Shown in pieces: positions 24,207-32,872 of a stretch of DNA of 64,000 bases (position 1 is its first letter; each line of letters starts with the position of its first letter). Location: positions 15,470-79,469 of the forward strand of contig CAKTMK010000005.1 in assembly GCA_934574045.1 (NCBI GenBank), given 5' to 3'. The notes beneath the pieces were generated by a model, which was not told the DNA's origin, did no database searches, and saw only the letters and a program-made list of their open reading frames with translations. A program made the translations under genes and the position numbers. This DNA comes from an uncultured Oscillibacter sp. (GTDB taxonomy: Bacteria > Bacillota > Clostridia > Oscillospirales > Oscillospiraceae).

Positions 24207-26162
24207 TTACTCCGCGTCGGCGGGAGCTTCCTCCTCGGCGGCGGGCGTCAGCAGCGCGCGGATGGACAGGGAGATCTTCTTCTTCTCCTCGTCCACGGCG
24301 ATAATCTCAGCGTCCACTTCCTGACCCTCGCTGAGCACGTCGCTCGGCTTCTCAATGCGCCGGTCGGCAATCTGGGAGATGTGGATCAGGCCGTCCACGC
24401 CGGGAACGACCTCGGCAAACGCGCCGAAGGTCATCAGCTTGACGATGCGGACCTTGGCCACGTCGCCCACGTGATACTTGCTCATGAACACGTCCCAAGG
24501 ATTGATGCTGCGGTCCTTCACGCCCAGAGAGATCTTGCGCTTCTCGGGATCGTAGGAAATGACATAGACCTCCAGCGTGTCGCCGACCTTGCAGACCTCG
24601 GAGGGAGTCTTGATGCGGCTCCAGCTCAGCTCGGAGATATGTACCATGCCGTCCACGCCGCCGATGTCCACAAACACGCCGTAAGCGGTCATGGACTTAA
24701 CGGTGCCGGTGTAGTGCTTGCCGACTTCGATGTTGTTCCAGATCTCGTCCTGCGCGGCCTTGCGGGCCTCGTCCGTCACGGAACGGATGGAGCCGACCAC
24801 GCGGCGGCGGGCACGGTTGACCTCGGTGATGCGCAGCTGGACCTTGGACTTGACCATGGTGGACAGGTCCGCGCCGCGGGGCATACCGCTCTGGGACGCG
24901 GGAACGAACACGCGCACACCCTTGACGGAGACAACGATGCCGCCCTTGTTGACCTCAGTGACGACGCCCTCCATGATGGTCTTATCCTCGACGGCCTGCT
25001 CAATGTTCTCCCAGACCTTCACGGTGTCCAGACGCTTCTTGCTCAACTCGGCATAGCCCTCCACGTCGTTGACGCGGACAATGTACGCCTCGATCTCATC
25101 GCCGACCTTGACGATGTCCTCCGGCTTGGCGTTGGGATCGTCGCTCAGCTCGCTGGCCTTGATATACGCGGCCTGCTTTGCGCCCACGTCCACCTGGACC
25201 TCAGTGGGGCCGACGGCCGTGACGATGCCGGTTACCTTTTCCCCTGTATTTAAAGTCTTGAAAGATTGATTCAGCAGTTCCTCGAAGGACTCCTCGCCGT
25301 TTTCAGCGGTCTTGATTTCTTCACTCATCGTTGCATATACCTCCTTAATGATGCCCGCAGGCGTAGAGGCGCCGGCCGTAAGACCTGCAACAGAGCAACC
25401 ATTGAAAAAATCCGGCGAGAGCTCGTCCGCCCTTTCGATCTGAAGGACGCGCGGGCACCTCTCATTGCAAATTTCCGTCAAATGTTTGGTGTTGGCACTT
25501 CTACGGTCTCCCACCACAACCATCGCGTCCGCCTGTGCGGCGATTTCCGCCGCCTCAGACTGACGCCTATGCGTAGCATTGCATATTGTATCAAAGATTT
25601 TTACGTTTGTACACTGTTTTTTTAAGATTTTTACGGAAGTTTCAAAAAGTTCACGAATACAGGTGGTCTGCGCCGTCACTGTGATGGGGATCTCCCGCCG
25701 GGACGGGTCCTCCGCCAGCCACGCGGCGGCCTCCTCCGGCCCGCCGAAGATCAGCGGGTCGGCGCAGTAGCTGGCCACGGCGCGGATCTCTGGATGGTGC
25801 GGCTCGCCGATGATCGCGGCCCGGCGGCCCTCCCGCTCGGCCTGCGCGGCCAGCTTCTGGATGCGCAGCACGTTTGGACAGGCGGCGCTGACGCACCGCA
25901 CGCCGCGGCTCTCCAGCTCCTCCACCACGTCCCGCCGCTCTCCGTGGGAGCGCAGCACCACCGTTTCGCCGCTGCGGATGTCCGCCGGGGACTCCGCCCG
26001 CCGGACGCCCAGCGCCTCCAGCTCCGCGATGACCTGCGCGTTGTGGATGAGGTCGCCCAGCATCACGCAGCCGCCGCGCTCCGCCGCCGTCTTTTTCGCC
26101 AGCTCCACCGCGCGCTCCACTCCATAGCAGAAGCCGGCGCTCTTGGCCAGAAGCACTCTCAC
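24207..26162 (-). CDS. ispH-rpsA: IspH-ribosomal protein S1 fusion
   Basis: 651 aa in one frame. Residues 1 to about 285 are HMB-PP reductase, the last MEP step, with its three Fe-S cysteines in KSAGFCYGVERAV (Cys12), SAACPNV and TICNATHRRQ. The rest is an S1-like protein with four S1 RNA-binding repeats (for example GIVTAVGPTEVQVDVG, GVVTEVNKGGIVVSV, GTVKSMTAYGVFVDIG, RIVKLMTFGAFAEVV). This fusion is known in Clostridia. The start is a GTG overlapping the plsC stop (GTGA), with gggagg 8 nt upstream; the frame runs on to 26675 but that part is shadow of plsC. Confidence 0.95.
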   Translation of the reverse strand: MRVLLAKSAGFCYGVERAVELAKKTAAERGGCVMLGDLIHNAQVIAELEALGVRRAESPADIRSGETVVLRSHGERRDVVEELESRGVRCVSAACPNVLRIQKLAAQAEREGRRAAIIGEPHHPEIRAVASYCADPLIFGGPEEAAAWLAEDPSRREIPITVTAQTTCIRELFETSVKILKKQCTNVKIFDTICNATHRRQSEAAEIAAQADAMVVVGDRRSANTKHLTEICNERCPRVLQIERADELSPDFFNGCSVAGLTAGASTPAGIIKEVYATMSEEIKTAENGEESFEELLNQSFKTLNTGEKVTGIVTAVGPTEVQVDVGAKQAAYIKASELSDDPNAKPEDIVKVGDEIEAYIVRVNDVEGYAELSKKRLDTVKVWENIEQAVEDKTIMEGVVTEVNKGGIVVSVKGVRVFVPASQSGMPRGADLSTMVKSKVQLRITEVNRARRRVVGSIRSVTDEARKAAQDEIWNNIEVGKHYTGTVKSMTAYGVFVDIGGVDGMVHISELSWSRIKTPSEVCKVGDTLEVYVISYDPEKRKISLGVKDRSINPWDVFMSKYHVGDVAKVRIVKLMTFGAFAEVVPGVDGLIHISQIADRRIEKPSDVLSEGQEVDAEIIAVDEEKKKISLSIRALLTPAAEEEAPADAE

Positions 26163-26809
26163 AGCGGCTTCCCTCCCACGGCCTGACCGCCCAGCGCATA
26201 CGCCGCGGCCAGCACGCCGTCCGCCGCCTTCTGGATCTCCTCTGCCGTGCCGTGGCGGCCGGTGATCTGGGGCTGATACGGCTCGCCGAAGATGATCCGC
26301 GTCCGATGGAACAGCTTTTTCTCGCCGTCCACAAACACGGGCACCAGCGTCGCCCCGGCCCGCACGCCGATCATCGCCACGCCGCCGTGGGCGTGGGCGG
26401 GAAGGCCGTCGGCGTATCCGACGCCGTTGCGGATGGTGGTCCCCTCCGGGAACATCAGCAGGTTGTCGCCGGACTTGATGGCCTGCAGCGCGGTCTTGAC
26501 GGACTGGATGTCGCTCCCGCCGCGGTTGACGGGGAACGCCCCCACCTTGCGCAGGATCCAGCCCAGCACCGGATTGCGGAACAGTTCCTCCTTGGCCATG
26601 ATGTGGAGCCGGTAATTGACCGGCAGCTTCAGCGCCACGAGGACGGGGTCCCAGTTGCTGGAGTGGTTGGGGCACAGGAGCGCACCGCTTTGTGGCAAAC
26701 GTTCCAGCCCCTCCACCGTCACGGGGTGGAGGATGTCGGCGATCAGGCCGACCAGATAGTAAATGAACACGAAAAAGCGGTTCAGCGGCTTCATCTGATC
26801 CTGATTCAT
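26159..26809 (-). CDS. plsC: 1-acyl-sn-glycerol-3-phosphate acyltransferase
   Basis: 216 aa membrane-associated acyltransferase making phosphatidic acid. The HX4D motif is NHSSNWDP; FPEGTTI is the second conserved block (EGTR-like), and the N-terminus is hydrophobic (FFVFIYYLVGLIADIL). It overlaps cmk by 4 bp (ATGA) and ispH-rpsA by 4 bp, so the three are translationally coupled. The cmk-plsC-ispH/rpsA order is common in Clostridia. Confidence 0.93.
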   Translation of the reverse strand: MNQDQMKPLNRFFVFIYYLVGLIADILHPVTVEGLERLPQSGALLCPNHSSNWDPVLVALKLPVNYRLHIMAKEELFRNPVLGWILRKVGAFPVNRGGSDIQSVKTALQAIKSGDNLLMFPEGTTIRNGVGYADGLPAHAHGGVAMIGVRAGATLVPVFVDGEKKLFHRTRIIFGEPYQPQITGRHGTAEEIQKAADGVLAAAYALGGQAVGGKPL

Positions 26810-27480
26810 TTCAGCTTCTCTCCGATCACCCGCAGGAGCGCGTCCAGGCTCCCCTGAAAATCAAGCTGCGTGGTGTCCACCTCCACCGCGTCCTCGGCGC
26901 GGCGCAGCGGCGCGGCGGCGCGGTGCGTGTCATCCCAGTCCCGCTGGACGATCTCCCGCAGGACGGTTTCCTCCGGCTCCGGCGTTCCCCGCTGCTCCAG
27001 CTCCCGGCAGCGGCGTCTGGCCCGCTCCTGCGCCGAGGCCGTCAGGAAGATCTTCACGTCGGCCTCCGGCAAAACTACCGTGCCGATGTCCCGGCCGTCC
27101 ATCACCACGCTGTTGGTCCGTGCCAGCTCCCGCTGCATATCCAGCAGGTACGCCCGCACGCCGGGGTGGGCCGAGACGGCGGAGGCATAGAGCGAGATCT
27201 CCGGCAGGCGGATCTCCTGCGACACGTCCTCCCCGTTCAGGAGCATATGCTGAAGCCCGTCGTCTCCGTACCGCAGCTCCACGTGCGTCTCCGGCAGGAG
27301 CGACAGCACCGCGGCCTCGTCCTTCGGGTCCGCGCCGGCGCGGCGGGCGGACAGACCGATGGTGCGGTAGATCGCGCCGGTGTCTACATATAAATATCCC
27401 TTTTCCCGGGCCAGCGCCCGGGCCAGCGTGCTTTTCCCCGCGCCGGACGGCCCGTCGATGGCGATGCTCACGTTTTTCAT
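26806..27480 (-). CDS. cmk: Cytidylate kinase
   Basis: 224 aa. Phosphorylates CMP/dCMP. The P-loop is AIDGPSGAGKSTLARALA and YVDTGAIYRTIGL follows; DGRDIGTVVLPEADVKIFLTA is the conserved middle block. The ATG at 27480 has aaggag 7 nt upstream and gives the canonical N-terminus, so an open upstream stretch is left out. 11 bp follow the flavoprotein gene. Confidence 0.97.
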   Translation of the reverse strand: MKNVSIAIDGPSGAGKSTLARALAREKGYLYVDTGAIYRTIGLSARRAGADPKDEAAVLSLLPETHVELRYGDDGLQHMLLNGEDVSQEIRLPEISLYASAVSAHPGVRAYLLDMQRELARTNSVVMDGRDIGTVVLPEADVKIFLTASAQERARRRCRELEQRGTPEPEETVLREIVQRDWDDTHRAAAPLRRAEDAVEVDTTQLDFQGSLDALLRVIGEKLK

Positions 27481-27491
27481 TGCGATGCTCC

Positions 27492-28739
27492 TTACTGTGT
27501 TCCGTTTTTCGCGGCGGCCTGCCCCGCCGCGCGGCCGGTAGCCCACGCGATCTGGAGGTTGAAGCCGCCGGTATATGCGTCCGTGTCGATCAGCTCTCCC
27601 GCAAAGTATAGTCCCTTTACGAGTTTTGACTCCATAGTGTTCGGGTCGATCTCCGACACCTTCACGCCCCCGGAGGTCACGATGGCGTCCGCCGCCGGGC
27701 GGGGGCCGGTGATCTCCACCGGGAAGTGCTTGAGGATCTGCGCCAGCGCCTGACGCTGCTCCCGGGTCAGGTCGTGGACCTTCTCCCGCTCCGGCACGCC
27801 GGAGAGCGCCACGACCACCGGAATGAGCTTCTGGGGCAGCAGATCGTCCAGCGCGTTGCGGAAATCGTGGTTGGCGTATTTCGCAAAGTCGGAGAGCAGC
27901 CGCCGGTCCAGCTGGGCCGCGTCCAGCGCCGGCTTCAGGTCGATCTCCAGCCGATAGGTCTTTTTGTCAAACCGGCGCATATGGGCGGAGGCGGACAGCA
28001 CCAGCGGCCCGCTCACGCCGAAGTGGGTGAACAGCAGCTCGCCGAAGTCCGTATAGATCTTTTTCCCGCTCTCAAACACGCTCAACCCGACGTTCCGCAG
28101 GCTCAAGCCCTGGAGCTGTCCACAGGGGATCCCGGGCGCGACCACGCCCTCCAGCGGCACCAGCGAGCCGGACAGCGGCGTGACAGTGTGGCCCGCCTGC
28201 GCGGCCATGCGGTGTCCGTCGCCGGTGGAACCAGTAGCCGGGTAGGAAACGCCGCCGGTGGCGAGGATCACCGCCTCGGCGGGAAGCTCCCCCTCCTCCG
28301 TCTCCACGCCGGAGACGGCTCCGCCGTCGGTCCGCACGCCCAGCGCGCGGCGGCGCAGGACCGTGACGCGCAGCGTCCGCAGCCGCCGCTCCAGCGCGGC
28401 GCTGATGTCAAAGGATCGGTCGGACACGGGAAACACCCGGCCGCCCCGCTCCACCTTCAGCGGCACGCCCAGCCCCTTAAAAAAGGCCATGGCGTCCCGC
28501 CCGTCAAAGCGGGAAAAAGCGCTGTAAAGGAATTTTCCATTACGTGGAACATTGGCCAACAACCCAGCCATGTCGGAGTCGTTGGTGACGTTGCAGCGGC
28601 CCTTTCCGGTGATGTTCAGCTTTTTCCCCAGCCGCTCGTTCGGCTCCAGCAGCGTGACGGACGCGCCTCCCTCCGCCGCGGAAATGGCGGCCATCATTCC
28701 CGCCGCGCCGCCGCCGATCACCACGATCCGCTTACTCAT
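27492..28739 (-). CDS. HI0933/BaiN-type NAD(P)/FAD-dependent oxidoreductase
   Basis: 415 aa flavoprotein. The Rossmann FAD motif is VVIGGGAAGMMAAISAA and the adjacent GKKLNITGKGRCNVTN is the family signature. VTSGGVKVSEI and YFAGELIDTDAYTGGFNLQ close the FAD site. The family includes BaiN, a bile-acid-pathway reductase, and aminoacetone oxidase-like enzymes, but the true substrate is usually unknown. The ATG at 28739 overlaps the rpiR gene by 8 bp. Its place ahead of cmk is common in Clostridia. Confidence 0.9.
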   Translation of the reverse strand: MSKRIVVIGGGAAGMMAAISAAEGGASVTLLEPNERLGKKLNITGKGRCNVTNDSDMAGLLANVPRNGKFLYSAFSRFDGRDAMAFFKGLGVPLKVERGGRVFPVSDRSFDISAALERRLRTLRVTVLRRRALGVRTDGGAVSGVETEEGELPAEAVILATGGVSYPATGSTGDGHRMAAQAGHTVTPLSGSLVPLEGVVAPGIPCGQLQGLSLRNVGLSVFESGKKIYTDFGELLFTHFGVSGPLVLSASAHMRRFDKKTYRLEIDLKPALDAAQLDRRLLSDFAKYANHDFRNALDDLLPQKLIPVVVALSGVPEREKVHDLTREQRQALAQILKHFPVEITGPRPAADAIVTSGGVKVSEIDPNTMESKLVKGLYFAGELIDTDAYTGGFNLQIAWATGRAAGQAAAKNGTQ

Positions 28740-29598
28740 CGTCGCTCTTTCCAAACACGCCGTAAGCGTCCCAGATGTCCTCCAACTCGGAGAACGTGGC
28801 GGACACGTCCTTGCCCAGCCGCAGGCCAAGCGCCACCAGCAGCGCGTTCACCATGGACAGCGGCGCCACCATGGAATCGACGAAGGAGATCATCTCGCTG
28901 GGCGCCAGCACCGACGCGCTGGCCATCTGCCCCAGCGGCGACAGCTCCGTGTCCGTGATGGCCAGAATGGTCGCGCCCCGGTCCTTGGCAAACTTCGCGG
29001 TGTTGATGGTCGCCCGGGAATACCGGGGAAAGCTGATGGCCAGCATCACGTCCCCGGGGCCGATGCGGAACATCTGCTCAAAGATCTCGCCCGCCGCGCT
29101 GGACTGCACCAGCGTCACGTTTTCCAGCAGCAGGTGCATGTAAAAGTTCAGGTACCCGGCCACATAGGCGGAGGAGCGCACGCCCAGAATGTAGATCTGG
29201 CGCGCCGCCACCAGCTCGTCCACCACCCGGTCGAACTCCTGCCGGTCGGCCCGGCTGGCGACGAGACGGAGCTTGTCGATGTCCGAGCGCATCACCGAGG
29301 AGAGCACGTCCTGCCCGCTGAGCATGCTGTCCGCGGCCTGAATGCGCTGGGTGGAGGTCAGGCGGCTGCGGATCATCTCCTGCAGCGCCCGCTGCATGTC
29401 CGGATAGCCCTGAAAGCCCAGCTCATAGGCAAAGCGGACCACCGTGGACTCGCTGACGCCTGACAGCTCGCCCAGCTTGCTGGCCGTCATAAAGGCGGCC
29501 TTGTCATAATTTTCCACAACGTAGGCGGCGATGCGTTTCTGTCCTTTGGAAAAGCCGCTCATGCCGGTCTCCAGAGTATATAAAATGCTCTTAGCCAC
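28732..29598 (-). CDS. MurR/RpiR family transcriptional regulator
   Basis: 288 aa. An N-terminal HTH of the RpiR type (about 1-77: KLGELSGVSESTVVRFAYEL) is followed by a SIS sugar-phosphate-binding domain (about 125-260, with GVRSSAYVAGYLN and LAISFPRYSRATI). Such proteins sense sugar phosphates. The start is GTG with ggagg 8 nt upstream. No sugar gene is nearby; it heads the flavoprotein-cmk-plsC-ispH/rpsA operon. Repeats next to its promoter suggest it may regulate itself. Confidence 0.9.
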   Translation of the reverse strand: MAKSILYTLETGMSGFSKGQKRIAAYVVENYDKAAFMTASKLGELSGVSESTVVRFAYELGFQGYPDMQRALQEMIRSRLTSTQRIQAADSMLSGQDVLSSVMRSDIDKLRLVASRADRQEFDRVVDELVAARQIYILGVRSSAYVAGYLNFYMHLLLENVTLVQSSAAGEIFEQMFRIGPGDVMLAISFPRYSRATINTAKFAKDRGATILAITDTELSPLGQMASASVLAPSEMISFVDSMVAPLSMVNALLVALGLRLGKDVSATFSELEDIWDAYGVFGKSDDE

Positions 29599-29645
29599 GT
29601 TTCTGTCCTCCGTTATCCGTTCTCTTTCTCTGCACAGTCCTGAAT

Positions 29646-29673
29646 ATTGTACCACACTTCCTGCATTTTTCAA
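29646..29673 (-). promoter_or_regulatory. Sigma-A promoter of the rpiR-to-rpsA operon
   Basis: TTGAAA (29668-29673), 16-bp spacer, TACAAT (29646-29651). A perfect tandem 8-bp repeat (ctgcaatt twice, 29674-29689) abuts the -35. Confidence 0.8.
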
Positions 29674-29689
29674 CTGCAATTCTGCAATT
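29674..29689. repeat. Tandem ctgcaatt repeat next to the rpiR -35 box
   Basis: Two exact 8-bp copies back to back, with a near copy (ctgcattt) at 29661-29668 in the promoter spacer. The arrangement is operator-like. Confidence 0.5.
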
Positions 29690-29709
29690 TCGCCCTGGTC
29701 CGCACCCCT

Positions 29710-29744
29710 GACGGAACAGTCTGATTTTTAAAATCTGTTCCGTC
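29710..29744. promoter_or_regulatory. Long inverted repeat upstream of the rpiR promoter
   Basis: Outer arms gacggaaca/tgttccgtc (9 bp), a 4-nt one-sided bulge, then inner arms gatttt/aaaatc around one base. No U-run follows in either direction, so an operator is more likely than a terminator. Confidence 0.45.
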
Positions 29745-29778
29745 CCAACGGTTTCCCAGTTTCCCCGCTCTGCAAAAA

Positions 29779-29808
29779 AATTGCAGGATTCCTAAAAATC
29801 CTGCAATT
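29779..29808 (-). terminator. Rho-independent terminator of the M50-to-pseudouridine synthase operon
   Basis: Arms aattgcaggatt/aatcctgcaatt, followed on the minus strand by a run of T (aattttttt). About 18 bp past the pseudouridine synthase stop. Confidence 0.88.
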
Positions 29809-29826
29809 TTGGCGAGTATGTACGGC

Positions 29827-30534
29827 TCACTCGCCAGAGAGCGCGTCAAGCTCCTCCCGCGTCAGATACCGCCACTTCCCCGGCGGCAGGCTGCCCAGCG
29901 TGAGCGTGTGCTCCTGCACCCGCCGGAGCCGCCGGACCGTCAGTCCGCACTGGGCGCACATCCGCCGGATCTGGCGGTTCTTCCCCTCGTGGATGACGAC
30001 GGACAGCCGCGCCCGCTCTCCGCTGCGGGAGAGCACCGTCACCTGCGCGGGAGAGACCGGCTCGCCGTCCAGCTCCCGCACCGCAGACAGCACCGCGGCG
30101 GAATCCGGCTGGAAGCCGGATACGTCCACCTCGTAGGTCTTGTCGATCCGAAAGCTGGGGTGGAGCAGCCGCTGGGTCAGCGCGCCGTCGTTGGTCAGAA
30201 GCAGCAAACCCTCGGAATCCATATCCAGCCGCCCGACGGGGTACACCCGCTCCGGTACGCCGCGCACCAGCTCCGCCACCGTGGGCCTTCCCCGCTCGTC
30301 GGAGAGCGTGGTCACATAGCCCCGGGGCTTGTTGAGCAGGATGCAGACGCTGCGCGCCTGCCTTTGCAGCGGGGTGCCGTCCAGCCGCACGTCGTCCCGC
30401 TCCGGGTCCGCCTTGTCGCCCACGCGGGCCGCGCGGCCGTTCACCGTCACCCGTCCGGCCTCCAGCCACTCCTCCGCCCTCCGGCGGGAGCACAGCCCCG
30501 CCGCGGCGATCAGCTTTTGCAGGCGCTGTTCCAT
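29827..30534 (-). CDS. rluB: RsuA/RluB family pseudouridine synthase
   Basis: 235 aa. An N-terminal S4 domain (MEQRLQKLIAAAGLCSRRRA) precedes a pseudouridine synthase domain with YPVGRLDMDSEGLLLLTNDG, which holds the catalytic Asp. It probably modifies 23S rRNA near U2605, as RluB does; the RsuA/RluE relatives cannot be told apart with certainty. aaggag lies 5 nt before the ATG. In B. subtilis rluB lies near scpAB and dacB, the same neighbourhood as here. Confidence 0.92.
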   Translation of the reverse strand: MEQRLQKLIAAAGLCSRRRAEEWLEAGRVTVNGRAARVGDKADPERDDVRLDGTPLQRQARSVCILLNKPRGYVTTLSDERGRPTVAELVRGVPERVYPVGRLDMDSEGLLLLTNDGALTQRLLHPSFRIDKTYEVDVSGFQPDSAAVLSAVRELDGEPVSPAQVTVLSRSGERARLSVVIHEGKNRQIRRMCAQCGLTVRRLRRVQEHTLTLGSLPPGKWRYLTREELDALSGE

Positions 30535-30550
30535 ACCTACTCCTTTCCGG

Positions 30551-31663
30551 TCACTCCGCCGCCGCGGCCGTATGCAGCCGGTGCAGCAGGCTCTGGGGCG
30601 GCTGGAGCGCGGGAAGCACCGCCGCGGCGCACAGCAGGTCCACCCTGCCGACCTCCTGCCCGTCCAGCGAAAAAACAGCCTGTCCCGCAGGAGTCCCCGC
30701 CGCCAGCGGCGCCCGCAGGTCCTGCGCCAGCTCAAAGCGCACCTCCAGCTTCTCGCCCGCGGTCAGCGGCCATGAAAAGCTCTGCGCTGCGGCCAGCGGG
30801 ACCGCGGTGGTCAGCCCGCCGGACACCGCCGCCGTCCCCACCGTCTCCCCGATGGTCATGGCCCGGTGGGCGGGATAGGCGGAAAAGCCGTATTCATACA
30901 GTGCGGCGTGGTCCGCCCAGTCGTTCCCGTCCTGAAGCGTCACCGCCACCAGCCGCTGCCCGTTCCGCCGGACGCAGGAGACCAGCGTTCGCCCCGCGGC
31001 CTTCGTGTACCCGGTCTTTAATCCGATGCAGCCCTCCACGCCGGAGAGCAGCTTATTGTGGTTTGTCAGCGTCCGCCCGCCCACGGTGACGGAGCGGGTG
31101 GAGACGATGCGGGCGAACGTCTCGTTATTCATGGCGGCGCAGGCCAGCACCGCCATGTCTCTGGCGGTTGAGTAGTGCGCCGGATCGTCCAGCCCGTTGG
31201 GATTTGCGAAGGAGGTCCGGGTCATGCCCAGCTCCTTGGCCTTGCGGTTCATCAGCTTCACGAATTTCTCCGTGCTGCCGCAGACGCCCTGCGCCACGGC
31301 GATGGCCGCGTCATTCCCGGAGCAGAGCATCAGGCCGTAGAGCAGCGTCTCCAACGTCAGCGTCTCTCCGGCCCGGAGATACATGGACGAGCCTTCCGTC
31401 CCCGCCGCCTCCGCCGAGACCTCCACGCTCTGGTGCAGGTCGCCGTTTTCCAGCGCCACCAGCGCGGTCATGATCTTCGTGGTGCTGGCGATGAGCATCT
31501 TCGCGTCTTCGTTCCGCGCGTAAAGCACCCGCCCGGAGTCCACGTCCATCAGGACCGTCGCCGTTGCAGAGGTACTGACCGCCATGGCCTGACATGGAAA
31601 AATACTGTACAGGGATACCGCCGCGCACAGCAGCGTGAGAAATCTTTTGAAGCGAGTTTGCAT
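30551..31663 (-). CDS. D-alanyl-D-alanine carboxypeptidase (S11, DacB/DacF-like)
   Basis: 370 aa exported penicillin-binding protein. A signal peptide (about 1-28, FLTLLCAAVSLYSIFPCQAMA) is followed by the S11 domain with SxxK (ASTTKIMTAL), SxN (CSGNDAAIA) and KTG (KTGYTKAAG). The C-terminal domain is shorter and ends in an Ala/Pro-rich stretch without a clear amphipathic anchor. In B. subtilis dacB (spore cortex) neighbours ytfIJ-like and scp genes, so a sporulation role is possible. 42 bp after ytfJ. Confidence 0.93.
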   Translation of the reverse strand: MQTRFKRFLTLLCAAVSLYSIFPCQAMAVSTSATATVLMDVDSGRVLYARNEDAKMLIASTTKIMTALVALENGDLHQSVEVSAEAAGTEGSSMYLRAGETLTLETLLYGLMLCSGNDAAIAVAQGVCGSTEKFVKLMNRKAKELGMTRTSFANPNGLDDPAHYSTARDMAVLACAAMNNETFARIVSTRSVTVGGRTLTNHNKLLSGVEGCIGLKTGYTKAAGRTLVSCVRRNGQRLVAVTLQDGNDWADHAALYEYGFSAYPAHRAMTIGETVGTAAVSGGLTTAVPLAAAQSFSWPLTAGEKLEVRFELAQDLRAPLAAGTPAGQAVFSLDGQEVGRVDLLCAAAVLPALQPPQSLLHRLHTAAAAE

Positions 31664-31705
31664 CTACGATCACCTTTCAGACTGGGTGATCCTAGTATAC
31701 CCCTT

Positions 31706-32104
31706 TCAGAAGTCCTCTTTTTCCTGCTTTTTGTCGAAATATTTTTCCACCTTATCCAGAATGTCCGGGACCATCTCCACCACCCGGTCCGCGGTGGATA
31801 CCGGCGGCATGGAAACTGGCAGGACGCGGGTGGTCCCGTCCTTGACGACGAGGAACGCCACCGGGTCGATCTTCACGCCCGCGCCGCCGCCGCCGCCAAA
31901 GCGCTCGGCCTGAGCGGCGCCGTAATTCCCGCCGCCGCTGCCGAAGCCGAAGCTGACCTTGGAGATGGGGATGAGCGTGACGCCGTCCGCCGTGGTGATG
32001 GGCTGGCCGACGATGGTATTGGTATCTACCATCTCCCGGATCTTGTCCATGGTGGAGCGCATGAGGTCGTTCAGCGGATGCGTCTTGTCAACATGATTTT
32101 CCAT
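31706..32104 (-). CDS. ytfJ: Sporulation protein YtfJ/GerW
   Basis: 132 aa. MRSTMDKIREMVDTNTIVGQ followed by PISKVSFGFGSGGG and the C-terminal VEMVPDILDKVEKYF are YtfJ/GerW family traits. GerW is needed for normal germination in Streptomyces and YtfJ is made in the B. subtilis forespore. It is preceded by the DUF2953 (YtfI) gene, the same pair as in B. subtilis. Confidence 0.92.
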   Translation of the reverse strand: MENHVDKTHPLNDLMRSTMDKIREMVDTNTIVGQPITTADGVTLIPISKVSFGFGSGGGNYGAAQAERFGGGGGAGVKIDPVAFLVVKDGTTRVLPVSMPPVSTADRVVEMVPDILDKVEKYFDKKQEKEDF

Positions 32105-32137
32105 AAATGGGCCTCTCTTTCCGTATCGTTTGATCTC

Positions 32138-32836
32138 TCACGCGGCGGCGTCCGGCTTCTGCGCCGGCGCGTCCGTCCGCGGCTTGCTCTCTTTCGGACC
32201 GTTTTTCTTCGAATCGCTCTGATGGGCCTTCATGAACCGCAGGAGCCACCGCAGTCCCGGAACAGCCAGTCCCAGCCCGATGGCCAGCAGCGTCCCGATC
32301 CGCATGGACGCGCCCACACGCCCGCGCGCCCGCAGGGCCGCCGCGTCAAAGTCCACATCCATATGGATGGCGGGCCGCCGGATATCCAGCCATTCCTCCA
32401 TCTGCGGCATCACCGTCCAGACGGCGGCGCACAATCCGCCGTACTGCTCCGCCGCCGCCGCGGGATCGTCCCGCCCGCCAAGGACGACGGAAAGCTCCAG
32501 CGGCCAGATGTGGATGCCGCGCCCGAACCGACGCAGCACCCGTTTGGACGGTCCCCAGAGCATATGATATGCGCTTTTCAGATCCTCTTTCGTGGGCTTT
32601 GGCAGCTTTTTTCGCGGTTTTTCGCGTTTCTCCGGCGGTTTTTCCGCTTTTTTCTCAGGATTTTTGTCCTTCGGCTTCTTTTTCCCCAGCTTTGACGGCG
32701 CCACGCGGAAGCGCAGAAAGCCCACGGTCACATCCGCCGAAGCGGTCTCGCCAAGCTCCGCCAGCAGGCCTACCCGCGTCAGGCACAGCAGCGCCAGCAG
32801 GGCGGCCATGACCGCCAATATCCACAGCCACACCAC
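32138..32836 (-). CDS. ytfI: DUF2953 protein (YtfI-like)
   Basis: 232 aa. An N-terminal membrane helix (MVWLWILAVMAALLALLCL) is followed by a very Lys/Pro-rich segment (about 52-85) and a DUF2953 domain, then a second hydrophobic stretch near residue 185-200 and a charged tail. The start is GTG. Always next to ytfJ in sporeformers, so a sporulation role is inferred; no biochemical function is known to me. Confidence 0.85.
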   Translation of the reverse strand: MVWLWILAVMAALLALLCLTRVGLLAELGETASADVTVGFLRFRVAPSKLGKKKPKDKNPEKKAEKPPEKREKPRKKLPKPTKEDLKSAYHMLWGPSKRVLRRFGRGIHIWPLELSVVLGGRDDPAAAAEQYGGLCAAVWTVMPQMEEWLDIRRPAIHMDVDFDAAALRARGRVGASMRIGTLLAIGLGLAVPGLRWLLRFMKAHQSDSKKNGPKESKPRTDAPAQKPDAAA

Positions 32837-32872
32837 GCGGGACGCCCCCTTTCCGGTCTGTTCCTTATCCGG

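Noticed and set aside
26163..26675. N-terminal extension of the IspH-S1 protein
   Set aside because: It lies within plsC in another frame and is Arg/Pro/Gly-rich. IspH begins normally at the GTG at 26162.
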